A stretch of 64,000 nt of DNA from Flavobacterium pectinovorum (GTDB taxonomy: Bacteria; Bacteroidota; Bacteroidia; Flavobacteriales; Flavobacteriaceae). Below the pieces are notes generated by a model that was not told the DNA's origin, ran no database searches, and worked only from the letters and a program-made list of their open reading frames with translations. The DNA lies in NCBI RefSeq assembly GCF_900142715.1, contig NZ_FRBX01000002.1, forward strand, positions 248,001 to 312,000. The letters are read 5' to 3'. The number at the start of each line of letters is the position of its first letter. The first letter of the stretch is position 1. Positions 52,552 through 61,270 of the stretch are shown here, one piece after another. Position numbers and translations under genes: made by a program.

Positions 52552-52580
52552 AATTCGTGAAAATTAGTGTAATCCGTGTT
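52552..52580. repeat. gtgaaaattagtgtaatccgtg repeat words, copy B
   Basis: aattcgtgaaaattagtg and taatccgtgtttt directly precede the thioesterase stop on the minus strand and closely match 51303-51333. Both copies sit at gene 3' ends in the cluster. Confidence 0.6.
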
Positions 52581-52581
52581 T

Positions 52582-53031
52582 TTATTTTAATAATCCAACT
52601 TTTCGTTTCCAGTTTTCGTAAAACTCAGGATTCGTCAACATTAAATTTCCATCTTTATCTAAAAATACCTGAACCGTTTCTCCAGTACAGGCAACGTCTC
52701 CTTTTGCATCAATAATTTTAAAACGATAAATCATTTTTGCAGCAGGCGTATCAACAACCGTAGTTTCGATTGTTACAACATCGCCGTAGCGCAAAGATAA
52801 TTTATGTTCGCATTTTGATTTTACGATTGGAGTAGTGTAACCGGTTTCTGCAATATCAAGATATGTAAGTCCGTGTTCGCGGCCAAATGCTTCACGTCCA
52901 TCTTCAAAGTATGTAATATAATTGCCGTGCCAAACGATTCCAAGTGGATCAGTTTCGTTAAAACGAATTCTGATTTCATGAGAAACGGTTAGGGAAGTGG
53001 CTTCGTTATACTGTTCTTTTCTTTTTGTCAT
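52582..53031 (-). CDS. 4HBT-type acyl thioesterase
   Basis: 149 residues, hot-dog fold. The 4-hydroxybenzoyl-CoA thioesterase signature IRFNETDPLGIVWHGNYITY carries the catalytic Asp28. It likely releases an acyl chain from ACP or CoA in the pathway. Its 5' end overlaps the ABC permease gene by 26 bp, showing tight coupling. Confidence 0.9.
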   Translation of the reverse strand: MTKRKEQYNEATSLTVSHEIRIRFNETDPLGIVWHGNYITYFEDGREAFGREHGLTYLDIAETGYTTPIVKSKCEHKLSLRYGDVVTIETTVVDTPAAKMIYRFKIIDAKGDVACTGETVQVFLDKDGNLMLTNPEFYENWKRKVGLLK

Positions 53032-54289
53032 AAAATAATGCGATGGATGTTGTGATAATAAAAAACAAAAACAATAAACTTATTTTTGGTATGATTTCTA
53101 AGAAAGAGATGTTGCGTAATAAAACATCATAAAAAGCTTCTAATGCCCAATTCATTGGTGAAGATTTGGCAACGATCTGCATGATTTTTGGCATTGCAAA
53201 AACAGGAACCCAAACACCGCCAATAGCAGCTAAAATGATAACACTTGTTGCGCCAAAAGGAGCAGATTGTTCTTGTGTACTGGCAACTGTTCCCAATAAA
53301 ATCCCAAAACCAATTGCTGCAAATCCTGAAAATAAAGCCACAATACTCATTAAAAATAAATGACCTTCGATGTTTAATGACGGCAAACCAATATGAGGAA
53401 ATAGAAAAACTGCCACAGCAACCATCATATAAAACTGGATCATACAAATGGCGGAATAAGTAATTGTTTTTCCGATAATCACAATAAGATTAGAAGACGG
53501 ATTGGTTCTTAAACGAACAAATGTTCCTTGTGTTTTTTCTTTTACTATATTAATAGACAACGGAATTACAATAAAAAATATGGCAAAAAGAGTCCAGGCC
53601 GGAACGTTATGTTGCACCGAATTTGGTCGAACTTCTTTGTTGTTTATTGTTGGAATTATTTCTTTGAAAGAGATAAAACTTTTTTGCTCGAAATCTGCAT
53701 TTCCTTCTCCCAATTGATTTTGAAATGTTTTGTAAATTGATTTTGATTCGATTTGAGAAATCATTTTATCAATCGAACTCATTACCGCATTTTTAAAACT
53801 TAACTGAACCGCCGGATCAAAATAGAGTTTTACTTCTTTTTCTTTGATTATTTTTGGAGTAGCAGGTTTTGCAACACTATCTGTTAAACCCATATTGCTC
53901 AAAATGTTGTCTACATTCTGATCAATTTTGGCTTGTAAATCAACGCTTAATTTGGAAGGAATTACAATGGCAAGTTTATATTTTCCTCTGTAAACAGCTT
54001 CTTTAGCAATCTCTTCTGTAATAGGCTGATTGTCGATTTGCGTTACGACAGTAAACAAACTGCTTTTTTCAAGATTTTCAAAAACAGTTTTAGAAACATC
54101 ACCTTTATCATTATCGATTAGTAAAATTTCAATTTTAGAATCGCTTACGGTTTTAAAAGTACTGTCTTGTATCAATGTAACGGTGATAACAAGCACCAGC
54201 GGCATCACAAACAGAATAATTAAACCGCCCAAATCCCGTCTTAACAACAAGAATTCTTTTACTACAGACATCCAAATTTTATAGCTCAT
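53006..54289 (-). CDS. ABC-2 type transporter permease
   Basis: 427 residues. An N-terminal membrane helix (LGGLIILFVMPLVLVITVTL) is followed by a periplasmic domain of about 180 residues and five more membrane helices, the YhhJ/ABC-2 layout. It works with the ATPase encoded immediately upstream (11 bp overlap). Substrate unknown; by position, a pigment or lipid intermediate. Confidence 0.9.
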   Translation of the reverse strand: MSYKIWMSVVKEFLLLRRDLGGLIILFVMPLVLVITVTLIQDSTFKTVSDSKIEILLIDNDKGDVSKTVFENLEKSSLFTVVTQIDNQPITEEIAKEAVYRGKYKLAIVIPSKLSVDLQAKIDQNVDNILSNMGLTDSVAKPATPKIIKEKEVKLYFDPAVQLSFKNAVMSSIDKMISQIESKSIYKTFQNQLGEGNADFEQKSFISFKEIIPTINNKEVRPNSVQHNVPAWTLFAIFFIVIPLSINIVKEKTQGTFVRLRTNPSSNLIVIIGKTITYSAICMIQFYMMVAVAVFLFPHIGLPSLNIEGHLFLMSIVALFSGFAAIGFGILLGTVASTQEQSAPFGATSVIILAAIGGVWVPVFAMPKIMQIVAKSSPMNWALEAFYDVLLRNISFLEIIPKISLLFLFFIITTSIALFYDKKKRTV

Positions 54290-55031
54290 CTCTAAAGTCT
54301 TTACCGGTTAATGAAATAAAAACTTCTTCAAGGTTTCTTGCTTTTTCAGTAGAAGAAATTAAGCTCGAAGGCGTGCCTTGTGCATAAATTTTGCCTCGGT
54401 CTAAAATGGCAATATTGGTGCAAAAATCTTCGGCTTCAGCCAAATGATGTGAGGTATAAATAATGGTTGTTCCGTTTTGGTTTAATAATTTTAAATAATC
54501 TATAATAGCATTTTTCGATTGAACGTCAACACCAACGGTTGGTTCATCTAAAAATAAAACTTTTGGATTGTGCAGAATTCCGGCAATTAAATTAACTCTT
54601 CGTTTCATTCCGCCCGAAAAAGTTTCGATTCGTTTGTCTGCGAACTTTAATAATCCTAAAAGGTCTAAAGTTTCTATTACTTTATCTTTTAAATCAGAAC
54701 CTTTTAAACCGTACATACTTCCAAAATAATGCAAATTTTCTCTGGCCGTCAAAGTCGGATATAAAGCATATTCCTGAGGAACAACGCCAATGATTTTTTT
54801 TATTTGTGAAGAATTGTCAGTGTAGTTTAAACCATCAATTGTAAAATGTCCTGAAGTTGGTTTTACCAATCCGCAAAGCATAGAAATTAAAGTGGTTTTT
54901 CCGGCACCGTTTGGACCTAACAAACCAAAAATACTGCCTTCATTTATATGCAGCGAGACTTCGTTCAAAGAATACATTTCTGCATTTTTGTACTTTTTCG
55001 AAAGAGATTCTATTTTAATTATTGACTGCAA
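54279..55031 (-). CDS. ABC-2 transporter ATP-binding protein
   Basis: 250 residues. Walker A GPNGAGKTT, signature TFSGGMKRRVNLI, Walker B VLFLDEPTVGVDV and the switch TSHHLAEAE are all present. It is coupled to the permease gene by an 11 bp overlap, and the BtrH-like gene ends 6 bp before it. It forms an exporter of unknown substrate within the cluster. Confidence 0.94.
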   Translation of the reverse strand: MQSIIKIESLSKKYKNAEMYSLNEVSLHINEGSIFGLLGPNGAGKTTLISMLCGLVKPTSGHFTIDGLNYTDNSSQIKKIIGVVPQEYALYPTLTARENLHYFGSMYGLKGSDLKDKVIETLDLLGLLKFADKRIETFSGGMKRRVNLIAGILHNPKVLFLDEPTVGVDVQSKNAIIDYLKLLNQNGTTIIYTSHHLAEAEDFCTNIAILDRGKIYAQGTPSSLISSTEKARNLEEVFISLTGKDFRDEL

Positions 55032-55037
55032 AATATA

Positions 55038-56036
55038 TTAACTTATGGCTTGTTTTAGTTTTTTGAAAAAGATTTCTTCTCTGTTGGCAATGTCCAAAAG
55101 TTCATCTGCGATGGTGTTGTAGGCATCTTCTTTTGCACTTCGGTTTTTGTAAATACGAGAAGCTTCAACAGCAAAATCGCGCCATGAATCTCCAATTAAA
55201 GTCATTTCTTTTGACAGCGTTTTCAATTCTTCATTGTTTAAAATAACCGATGCTTCCTGTAAAAAAGCAGCATATATAAAACGAAAACCACCGCCTCCGG
55301 TTCCTATTTCTTCCTGCATACGCACCATTTGTGCCAAATAATGATTGGCTTTTTTAGTACCGTGTTTTATAGGCCATTTTCTAATTTGTTTGGATACAAA
55401 TTTAATTCCGCGTACACCAACAATTGGCATTGGCGCCAGCATATCGCGACAGGTATTTTTGATTCCTTTAATGATCGCGCTTTTCAAATCGACAGCTGCC
55501 GGAATGTGAATTGGATAATACATTTGCCCTCTTGGCGCAAAAGCACCTTTGGCAAAACGTACTTTATCAAGTTCATCGTGCGTAAGTGTGGTAACAGTTT
55601 CCATAACAGGATCGCTCACTAAATAATCGGTTTCGGTTTTTCCGTAAACGACTAAATTGTGTGCGTTAAAATGAAAGCGGTATTCATCAGGAAAATAACT
55701 TAAATGATACACACCAACTTGTAATCCGGTTGGAATATTATTTTTTAAATTTTCATCCAATGCTTTGTTTGCATTTGTTGTCGATGAAAATTTTTGTCTC
55801 TTAATTTTTAAGTTTAAACGACTTGCCAGTTTATTAAAAATTTGTCCAGGCAAAGTTCTGTAACTAATTGCCGGCGCATGATTTACTTTTATAAAAGGCA
55901 AATACACAAAAAAAAGTCCGGAACCAATACCAAAAACCATCGGTTCACTAATGTTAAGGCCGTTGTTTTTTAACAAATTCGAAGCTACTCCGTTTTCGCA
56001 ATGAGCAGATTGATGATGTGTGAAATTAACTTGCAT
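55038..56036 (-). CDS. BtrH N-terminal domain protein (DUF4872-like C-terminus)
   Basis: 332 residues. The N-terminal third reads THHQSAHCENGVASNLLKNNG, a Cys-containing start typical of BtrH-like, papain-related acyltransferases, with HFNAHNLVVYGKT as a likely His region. The remainder is helical and resembles DUF4872. BtrH moves an acyl side chain onto butirosin in Bacillus, so an acyl transfer role in pigment maturation is possible; not shown. The start codon shares one base with the stop of the small gene upstream. Confidence 0.8.
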   Translation of the reverse strand: MQVNFTHHQSAHCENGVASNLLKNNGLNISEPMVFGIGSGLFFVYLPFIKVNHAPAISYRTLPGQIFNKLASRLNLKIKRQKFSSTTNANKALDENLKNNIPTGLQVGVYHLSYFPDEYRFHFNAHNLVVYGKTETDYLVSDPVMETVTTLTHDELDKVRFAKGAFAPRGQMYYPIHIPAAVDLKSAIIKGIKNTCRDMLAPMPIVGVRGIKFVSKQIRKWPIKHGTKKANHYLAQMVRMQEEIGTGGGGFRFIYAAFLQEASVILNNEELKTLSKEMTLIGDSWRDFAVEASRIYKNRSAKEDAYNTIADELLDIANREEIFFKKLKQAIS

Positions 56037-56440
56037 TAGTCTGTTTTAATATTTTTTAATTCTGCTACCGAAATGTCAAAAGCATCGGCATATTTTTTTA
56101 AAATTTTATCGTTTAATTTGGCAAAAACTTCGGGTTTAAAATGTCTTTTTACACGCCATTTCCAAAGTCCTACGTAACTGGCCAAAATAGTCAAATCCAT
56201 TTTGTTAAGTTCCATATAATAGCAAATCGGACTGGCTTCGCCGGTTTCGACCTGCATTTTTGCTTCGGCGATTCGTTCGTTTATATCGTCAATAGAGTTG
56301 GAAAGTGCAATTGTTTTTGGCTCCCAGCCAGTACTTAAAGTTGTAGTGTAGTTTCCGTTTTCATCGGTTGCATACAAAAGTTCTTTAACGTTGTTTTTAG
56401 TTAAGTTGCTTTTGTCCTGCGGTACTTTTTCTTTTTCCAT
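56036..56440 (-). CDS. Hypothetical protein with possible helix-turn-helix end
   Basis: 134 residues. The first half is polar (KELLYATDENGNYTTTLSTG, WEPKTIALSNSIDDINERIA) and the second half (MDLTILASYVGLWKWRVKRH, then ADAFDISVAELK) has a helix-turn-helix-like pattern. It could be a regulator of the cluster, but no family was recognised. It is coupled with the BtrH-like gene (1-base overlap) and 18 bp from a tiny membrane-protein gene. Confidence 0.62.
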   Translation of the reverse strand: MEKEKVPQDKSNLTKNNVKELLYATDENGNYTTTLSTGWEPKTIALSNSIDDINERIAEAKMQVETGEASPICYYMELNKMDLTILASYVGLWKWRVKRHFKPEVFAKLNDKILKKYADAFDISVAELKNIKTD

Positions 56441-56458
56441 AGCATGTAATTTAATTTT

Positions 56459-56608
56459 TTAGAGATATAATGCCAATGCAATACATAAACTAATTATTAA
56501 AAATCCCAGATTAGCGAGCGCTAAATTTCTTTCTTTTTTTATAAATAAATCATTTCTACGAGCAATCCCATAGAACATTTGACTTATCAGGAATATTATG
56601 ATAAACAT
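56459..56608 (-). CDS. 49-residue two-helix membrane protein
   Basis: A minus-strand frame from the ATG at 56606-56608 to the stop at 56459-56461. Two hydrophobic segments (MFIIIFLISQMFYGIA and LANLGFLIISLCIALALYL) flank a basic loop RRNDLFIKKERN. A GGAGG sequence lies 7 bp upstream of the ATG on the minus strand, which supports translation. It fills the gap between the 134-residue gene and the dehydratase gene, with 18 and 20 bp spacing, so it reads as a real cluster gene. Function unknown; it could be a small subunit of a membrane enzyme. Confidence 0.6.
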   Translation of the reverse strand: MFIIIFLISQMFYGIARRNDLFIKKERNLALANLGFLIISLCIALALYL

Positions 56609-56628
56609 TCCCAAACCTCCATCATGTT

Positions 56629-57090
56629 TTACACCGATATTGTTTTTTGAATGAACAAATTAATTTCGCATTCTAAAAGTTTTTTATCGTCTGATAAACT
56701 CTCGCAGCTCATCGTACATAAAGTATAATCTTCACCTACGAATTTCGAAACCAAATTTGCTTTGGTTATAATGGTGTCTCCAACTTTTGGTAATTCGTGT
56801 ATTTTTAAATTTTTGATCGCGCTGATAAAACCAAGAACATTTACGTTTTCATTTTCGGTTCCGTCATCTTCAAAAAAATATTTTTTACCTACAATTGACG
56901 AACAGGTTTGTGCTGTATTTTCGATTAAACCGGCTTCAATAAAAGTACCTTTATCAACAAAAATATTGTCGTCTTTTATCAAAAATATGGTTTCTACAAA
57001 ATCTGATTCAATTTCCAAAATTAAATCCACCATAAGCAACGGTGCCCGGTGTGGTAAATAGTTCTGAATGTCGACAGCAGCAATATTCAT
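56629..57090 (-). CDS. Hot-dog dehydratase-like protein (ApeP type)
   Basis: 153 residues. The start QNYLPHRAPLLMVDLILEIE resembles the FabZ/ApeP LPHRxP line, but the canonical GHFPGxPxMPG loop is replaced by DNIFVDKGTFIEAGLIENTAQ. That layout fits the aryl-polyene dehydratase subgroup. It acts on hydroxyacyl-ACP in chain extension, probably as a pair with the next gene, 7 bp away. Confidence 0.8.
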   Translation of the reverse strand: MNIAAVDIQNYLPHRAPLLMVDLILEIESDFVETIFLIKDDNIFVDKGTFIEAGLIENTAQTCSSIVGKKYFFEDDGTENENVNVLGFISAIKNLKIHELPKVGDTIITKANLVSKFVGEDYTLCTMSCESLSDDKKLLECEINLFIQKTISV

Positions 57091-57097
57091 ACTTATA

Positions 57098-57529
57098 TTA
57101 TTTGGCTAAAACGGTTTTCATTTGCCCTTTAGCGATTTCTTCATTGTTTAAAGTCGTAACGATATCAACCAAAGTAATTCCGCCAAATTCCTGCAAAATA
57201 GTTACGGTTGACTGAATTGTATCGTTTATTTCGGGTAATTTTTTTATTTCTATGTCTTTAATAGAACCAATGTATCCCGTTGGAGCAATTTCGTTTCTTA
57301 AAAAATATTCGTAACCTGTATGCAAAGCCACAGATTGCGCCATGTGTTCGATTAAACCAGCTTCTAAAAAAGTATTCTTATCAAAAAAAATATTGTCGTT
57401 TTGAATCTTTAATCCCGAAACCAATGAAGTTTCGGTAAAGGAATACATTTTGTCTACCATTACAAAAGGAAACTTTTGAGGCAGTAAATTTTCGACAGCA
57501 TTTTTTTCTAAAAGTAAAGTTCTTTCCAT
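57098..57529 (-). CDS. Hot-dog dehydratase-like protein, LPQ variant
   Basis: 143 residues from ATG 57529. The line LLPQKFPFVMVDKMYSFTET has Gln where FabZ has His in LPHR, and NDNIFFDKNTFLEAGLIEHM replaces the GHFP loop. It resembles its neighbour at 56629-57090, so the two may be an active/inactive heterodimer. The start overlaps the DarB stop by one base. Both residues that usually mark the site are changed, so the activity is uncertain. Confidence 0.78.
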   Translation of the reverse strand: MERTLLLEKNAVENLLPQKFPFVMVDKMYSFTETSLVSGLKIQNDNIFFDKNTFLEAGLIEHMAQSVALHTGYEYFLRNEIAPTGYIGSIKDIEIKKLPEINDTIQSTVTILQEFGGITLVDIVTTLNNEEIAKGQMKTVLAK

Positions 57530-58662
57530 TAACAAACGGTTAAATAAGCATAGGCAAAAGAAAATCTTCCACTTTCAGGAACAGATAAAAGAATACGATC
57601 GCCTTTTTTTAGTTTTCCAGAATTCATCAATTCTTCTACAGCCAAATAAATAGAGGCAGAACCTACATTTCCTACTCTTGAAAGATTCATAAACCATTTC
57701 TCGTCAGCCATTCCAATTCCTTTTTCGCTTAATCCTTTTTTTAATCCTTCGACAAAAAAGTTAGATGAAACGTGCGGAATAAAATAATCAACCTGATCTG
57801 ATGTAATATTATTTTTAATCATGGCATCATACATACTCTCAGCTCCTTTAGAAAGTATAAATTCGTCCAATAATTTTACGTCTTGTTTAATGGCAAAAAC
57901 AGATTCGTTTAGCAATTCTTCCGGCTCATAATCGCTCCACGATTTAATTTCTCCGTTTTCTAATTTATCTCCACCGGCATACATACAAGTCTCTAATTCA
58001 AATGCGTATGAAAAAGCTTCCATCCATTCGATTTTTAAAGAAATGTCTCCGCTTGGTTTATTTTCCAATAAAAAAGCTCCGGCACCGTCAGATAACATCC
58101 AACGCAAAAAATCTTTTTTGAAAGCAATAATTGGCTGCTCTTCAAGGGTTTTTAAATTGCTTACTTCCTGACTGTATTTTTTAGCAATTAGCCAGGTCGA
58201 AACTTTTTCGGATCCTGTACAAACAGCATTTTTAGAATTTCCTGATCTTACAGACAGGAAACCAAATTTTAAGGAATTCATTCCGGCGCAACAAACTCCT
58301 GTTGAAGAGTTTAATTCTACCGATTTATTTTGAAGTAAACCATGAACCATTGCGGCGTGTGACGGAAGGAAAATATCTGGTGTTGAGGTTCCACAAGAAA
58401 GTACTTCTAAATCCTGAGCTGTGAAATTTTCATCAAATAACTGCACAATTGCATTACGTGTTAATTCGGCATTGCTGTGTGTGCTTTTTCCCGTTTTGTC
58501 TACAGCGTAATAGCGGCTTAAAATTTTATTATTGCGTAAAATAATACGTCTTGCTTTAGAAGCGGTATCATTAATAAGACCTAAATAACTTTCCATTTCA
58601 TCATTTGAAACAGCTTCGTTTGGCAAAAATTTTGCGGCTTTGGTAATATATACTTCAAACAT
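57529..58662 (-). CDS. darB: DarB: ketosynthase III-type dialkylresorcinol synthase
   Basis: 377 residues, FabH-like thiolase fold. Nucleophile Cys125 is in SSTGVCCAGMNSL, His297 in YFIPHVSSNFF and Asn332 in VGNVGSAS, giving the Cys-His-Asn triad. DarB condenses two beta-ketoacyl chains and cyclises them to a cyclohexanedione in dialkylresorcinol pathways known from F. johnsoniae, Chitinophaga and Pseudomonas. The upstream gene fits DarA, which supports this assignment over plain FabH. Confidence 0.85.
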   Translation of the reverse strand: MFEVYITKAAKFLPNEAVSNDEMESYLGLINDTASKARRIILRNNKILSRYYAVDKTGKSTHSNAELTRNAIVQLFDENFTAQDLEVLSCGTSTPDIFLPSHAAMVHGLLQNKSVELNSSTGVCCAGMNSLKFGFLSVRSGNSKNAVCTGSEKVSTWLIAKKYSQEVSNLKTLEEQPIIAFKKDFLRWMLSDGAGAFLLENKPSGDISLKIEWMEAFSYAFELETCMYAGGDKLENGEIKSWSDYEPEELLNESVFAIKQDVKLLDEFILSKGAESMYDAMIKNNITSDQVDYFIPHVSSNFFVEGLKKGLSEKGIGMADEKWFMNLSRVGNVGSASIYLAVEELMNSGKLKKGDRILLSVPESGRFSFAYAYLTVC

Positions 58663-58678
58663 AATCTACTTTCGTCTT

Positions 58679-59581
58679 CTAAACTCCTTTATAATATTGA
58701 GTTTCTTTTTTTATGGTTTTTAACTTAATGGGGTATGTAATAAGGTGCAATATATACACTATTGGTGAGATTAACCATATCGCGAGGAATAAATAAACAT
58801 TAAATACTTTAAGAAGCAGTTTTCTGTTATTTTTATTTTTATAAATCAGATTTGACCATTTATTGAAAATTTTATTTGCTGTTTTGTCAACAGTTACAAG
58901 ATACGAGCTAATTTTTACCGCACCTATTCCTGTTAATTTTGGCTGTAAATTCTTAAGATTGTCTTGTTGAAACTCAGAAAGCATCACTTTTCCAAATTTT
59001 TCTGATTCCTGAATGTCTTTTTCTGAAACTCCCGGTAGTGGGAAAATTCCCAGATATTTTTTCTTTACTCCGGAGAACATCCATTCGACAATAGTAATAA
59101 CACTAATCAGGTTTCCAACTCTGTCAACCAAAGCTACATTTCCTACTAATTGTGCGTTGGCTTCTTTTAGTAAAACTTTAATTTTTTCCTGTGCCATAAT
59201 CCACATATTACGAGAACCGCTAATGGTAATAACCGGCGTATCGTTTAATAGCTTTTTTCCATCGGCACTTTTTAGAAATGAGTTTATTGGAATAGATGGT
59301 GACAAATACCAAACCTGATAATGAAAAAGAACCAGGTCAAATTTTGTATTTAGAATTTCTTCTGATACTGGTTTTAGTTCTCGTGGAATTTGAAGAAAAG
59401 ATTCCGGAAAAGCATCAAAAAAAGAATCCTTGTCCCATGGAAAAGGGAAGGGTTTTTCTAGTTGAATTTCGTGAAATGTTACTTTTATATCTTCTGAATT
59501 TAAGAAGGGCTTTGCAATATTTCGTGCAATTTCTTCCAGTTGTCCAGATTGGGAGTAATAAACAACAAGAACATTTTTCAT
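58679..59581 (-). CDS. darA: DarA: flavodoxin-like aromatase for dialkylresorcinol
   Basis: 300 residues. The start VLVVYYSQSGQLEEIARNIA is an FMN phosphate-loop of flavodoxin or NAD(P)H:quinone type, followed by LFHYQVWYLSPSIPINSFLK and TISGSRNMWIMAQEK. The C-terminus has a hydrophobic segment (VFNVYLFLAIWLISPIVYIL) that may bind the membrane. DarA turns the DarB cyclohexanedione product into the aromatic resorcinol. It lies 16 bp upstream of darB and has its own promoter at 59611-59638. Confidence 0.82.
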   Translation of the reverse strand: MKNVLVVYYSQSGQLEEIARNIAKPFLNSEDIKVTFHEIQLEKPFPFPWDKDSFFDAFPESFLQIPRELKPVSEEILNTKFDLVLFHYQVWYLSPSIPINSFLKSADGKKLLNDTPVITISGSRNMWIMAQEKIKVLLKEANAQLVGNVALVDRVGNLISVITIVEWMFSGVKKKYLGIFPLPGVSEKDIQESEKFGKVMLSEFQQDNLKNLQPKLTGIGAVKISSYLVTVDKTANKIFNKWSNLIYKNKNNRKLLLKVFNVYLFLAIWLISPIVYILHLITYPIKLKTIKKETQYYKGV

Positions 59582-59610
59582 TTTAGATTGGTGGCTTTTT
59601 GGTTTAGTTG

Positions 59611-59638
59611 CAAAAGTAATTAATTTTTATGAGACAAA
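59611..59638 (-). promoter_or_regulatory. Internal promoter of the darA-darB part of the cluster
   Basis: On the minus strand TTTG (59635-59638), a 16 bp spacer and TACTTTTG (59611-59618) match the consensus, 29 bp upstream of the darA ATG. The -33 element lies in the end of the preceding oxidoreductase gene. This lets darAB and the genes after them be driven separately. Confidence 0.6.
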
Positions 59639-61270
59639 TTTCCTGATTTTATCGCTTCGTTTTGTATGAACCCAATCTGGCCATGAAGCAGGATCTTCGG
59701 CATCATAAATTCTGATTTTTTGGTTTTCATCTTCAATTAATAAATCGTCTGAAGTGCATTCTAAAATGGCTGCTGCAGCTGCAACGCCCGAGTATGAAGC
59801 GCCTGCAACGCCGTGAGATAAAGTACATGAACCGCAAAGAAATAAATTCTCTATTTCGGTTTTGTTTTTATAAGCAAAAGGACCAACCTGATTTAAGGTT
59901 TTTTCAGTTCCGTAAACATTTCCTTTTGTCGAATTAATGTAAAATTCATTTGTTTTTGGAGTTCCTAATTCTGCCTGAATAATATGCTGTTTTGCTTTCG
60001 GAATTATCTTCTCGACATTATTCATTAATTTATTAGTGATTTTTTCCTTGAAGATTTTATACTCTTCATTATGATAATCTTGTAAACCGTTAAAATCTTT
60101 TAAATGATCGTAATTAACGTAAGTAACAATTTCGAAATTATGATATCTTCCGTTATAACTGGCAGGATCTTTAAGTGTTGTACAACTTATAAAAACGGCA
60201 GGAAATGAATCTCCTTCGTCAATATTATTGCTCATTAAATTTTCAAAATTCTCGTCGTCATGTTCGTCTTTCATCATCCAGATATTTCCGGAATCTATTT
60301 GAAATTGAGTAACATCTATATCTAATGTTAAAAATAAAATTAAAGACGTAACAGAATATTTTGTTTTCTCTAATTTCTTAATAAGTGATTTACTTAAATG
60401 TTCTTTATCAATTAAATTTAAATAAGTAATGCTGGGATCAGCATTTGAGACAATATTTTTAGCAAAAATTCTTTCGCCGTTTTCAAGCTCAACGCCAAAT
60501 GCTTTTTTATTTTCGATTAAAATTTTATTGACATTTTGTTTTACCCTTACTTCTCCGTTATGTCTTTTTATTCCGTTTGTCATGGCTTTAACGATTCCAC
60601 CGCCGCCGCCCATTGGATAAAAACCGCCATCAAAATAATGATTCATAACAGAACAATGAACAGGAAAACACGCTCTGTTTGGAGGAAGTCCGTGATCACC
60701 GCATTGAATATTGAGAACAGATTTTAACTTTGCATCTTTTACATGCCAGCCAATTACTTTTTTAAGTGGGAATAATGCAAACTTTCCAAAATGTTTGGTT
60801 CGGAATGGAACTGTAATATTTTGCCAGAAACCTTTTAATTTCGGAATCAATTGCAGTTCATACGATACTTTTTGAACAACGGTAAGATATTCGTTTATGT
60901 TTTTTTCTTCGTGTGGAAAATGGGAAGAAAGTGTTTTTTTAAGATTGTCGATCCCTGCCGGTAAGTCAAAAACTTCATCTCCGATCAAACAATGTTCATA
61001 GGCATTTTTGTTCATTCGAAAAAAAACCATGTCGTTGGCAATTCCCAAACCGCGATATAATTCGTTGGTAGATTGACCTTCTTCCATCAATCCTACATAG
61101 TGAACACCGGGACTAAAACGCTGACCATTTAATGTAAAACTATGACTCCAGCCACCAGGAACGTAATGCTGTTCGAGCACTAAAACTTTTTGTCCTGCTC
61201 TTGCCAGACATATTGCAGCTGCTAATCCTCCAACTCCTGAACCGATGATAATTGTGTCAAATTCCTGCAT
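59627..61270 (-). CDS. FAD-dependent oxidoreductase (CrtI/retinol-saturase-like), second copy
   Basis: 547 residues. N-terminal FDTIIIGSGVGGLAAAICLA and LVLEQHYVPGGWSHSF carry the dinucleotide fold and FAD contact, with FSPGVHYVGLM nearby; the C-terminus has LFLCGSCTLSHGVAGASYSG. It is clearly related to but different from 36893-38410. In the cluster it could reduce or saturate polyene bonds or hydroxylate the ring; the reaction is unknown. Confidence 0.88.
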   Translation of the reverse strand: MQEFDTIIIGSGVGGLAAAICLARAGQKVLVLEQHYVPGGWSHSFTLNGQRFSPGVHYVGLMEEGQSTNELYRGLGIANDMVFFRMNKNAYEHCLIGDEVFDLPAGIDNLKKTLSSHFPHEEKNINEYLTVVQKVSYELQLIPKLKGFWQNITVPFRTKHFGKFALFPLKKVIGWHVKDAKLKSVLNIQCGDHGLPPNRACFPVHCSVMNHYFDGGFYPMGGGGGIVKAMTNGIKRHNGEVRVKQNVNKILIENKKAFGVELENGERIFAKNIVSNADPSITYLNLIDKEHLSKSLIKKLEKTKYSVTSLILFLTLDIDVTQFQIDSGNIWMMKDEHDDENFENLMSNNIDEGDSFPAVFISCTTLKDPASYNGRYHNFEIVTYVNYDHLKDFNGLQDYHNEEYKIFKEKITNKLMNNVEKIIPKAKQHIIQAELGTPKTNEFYINSTKGNVYGTEKTLNQVGPFAYKNKTEIENLFLCGSCTLSHGVAGASYSGVAAAAAILECTSDDLLIEDENQKIRIYDAEDPASWPDWVHTKRSDKIRKFVS

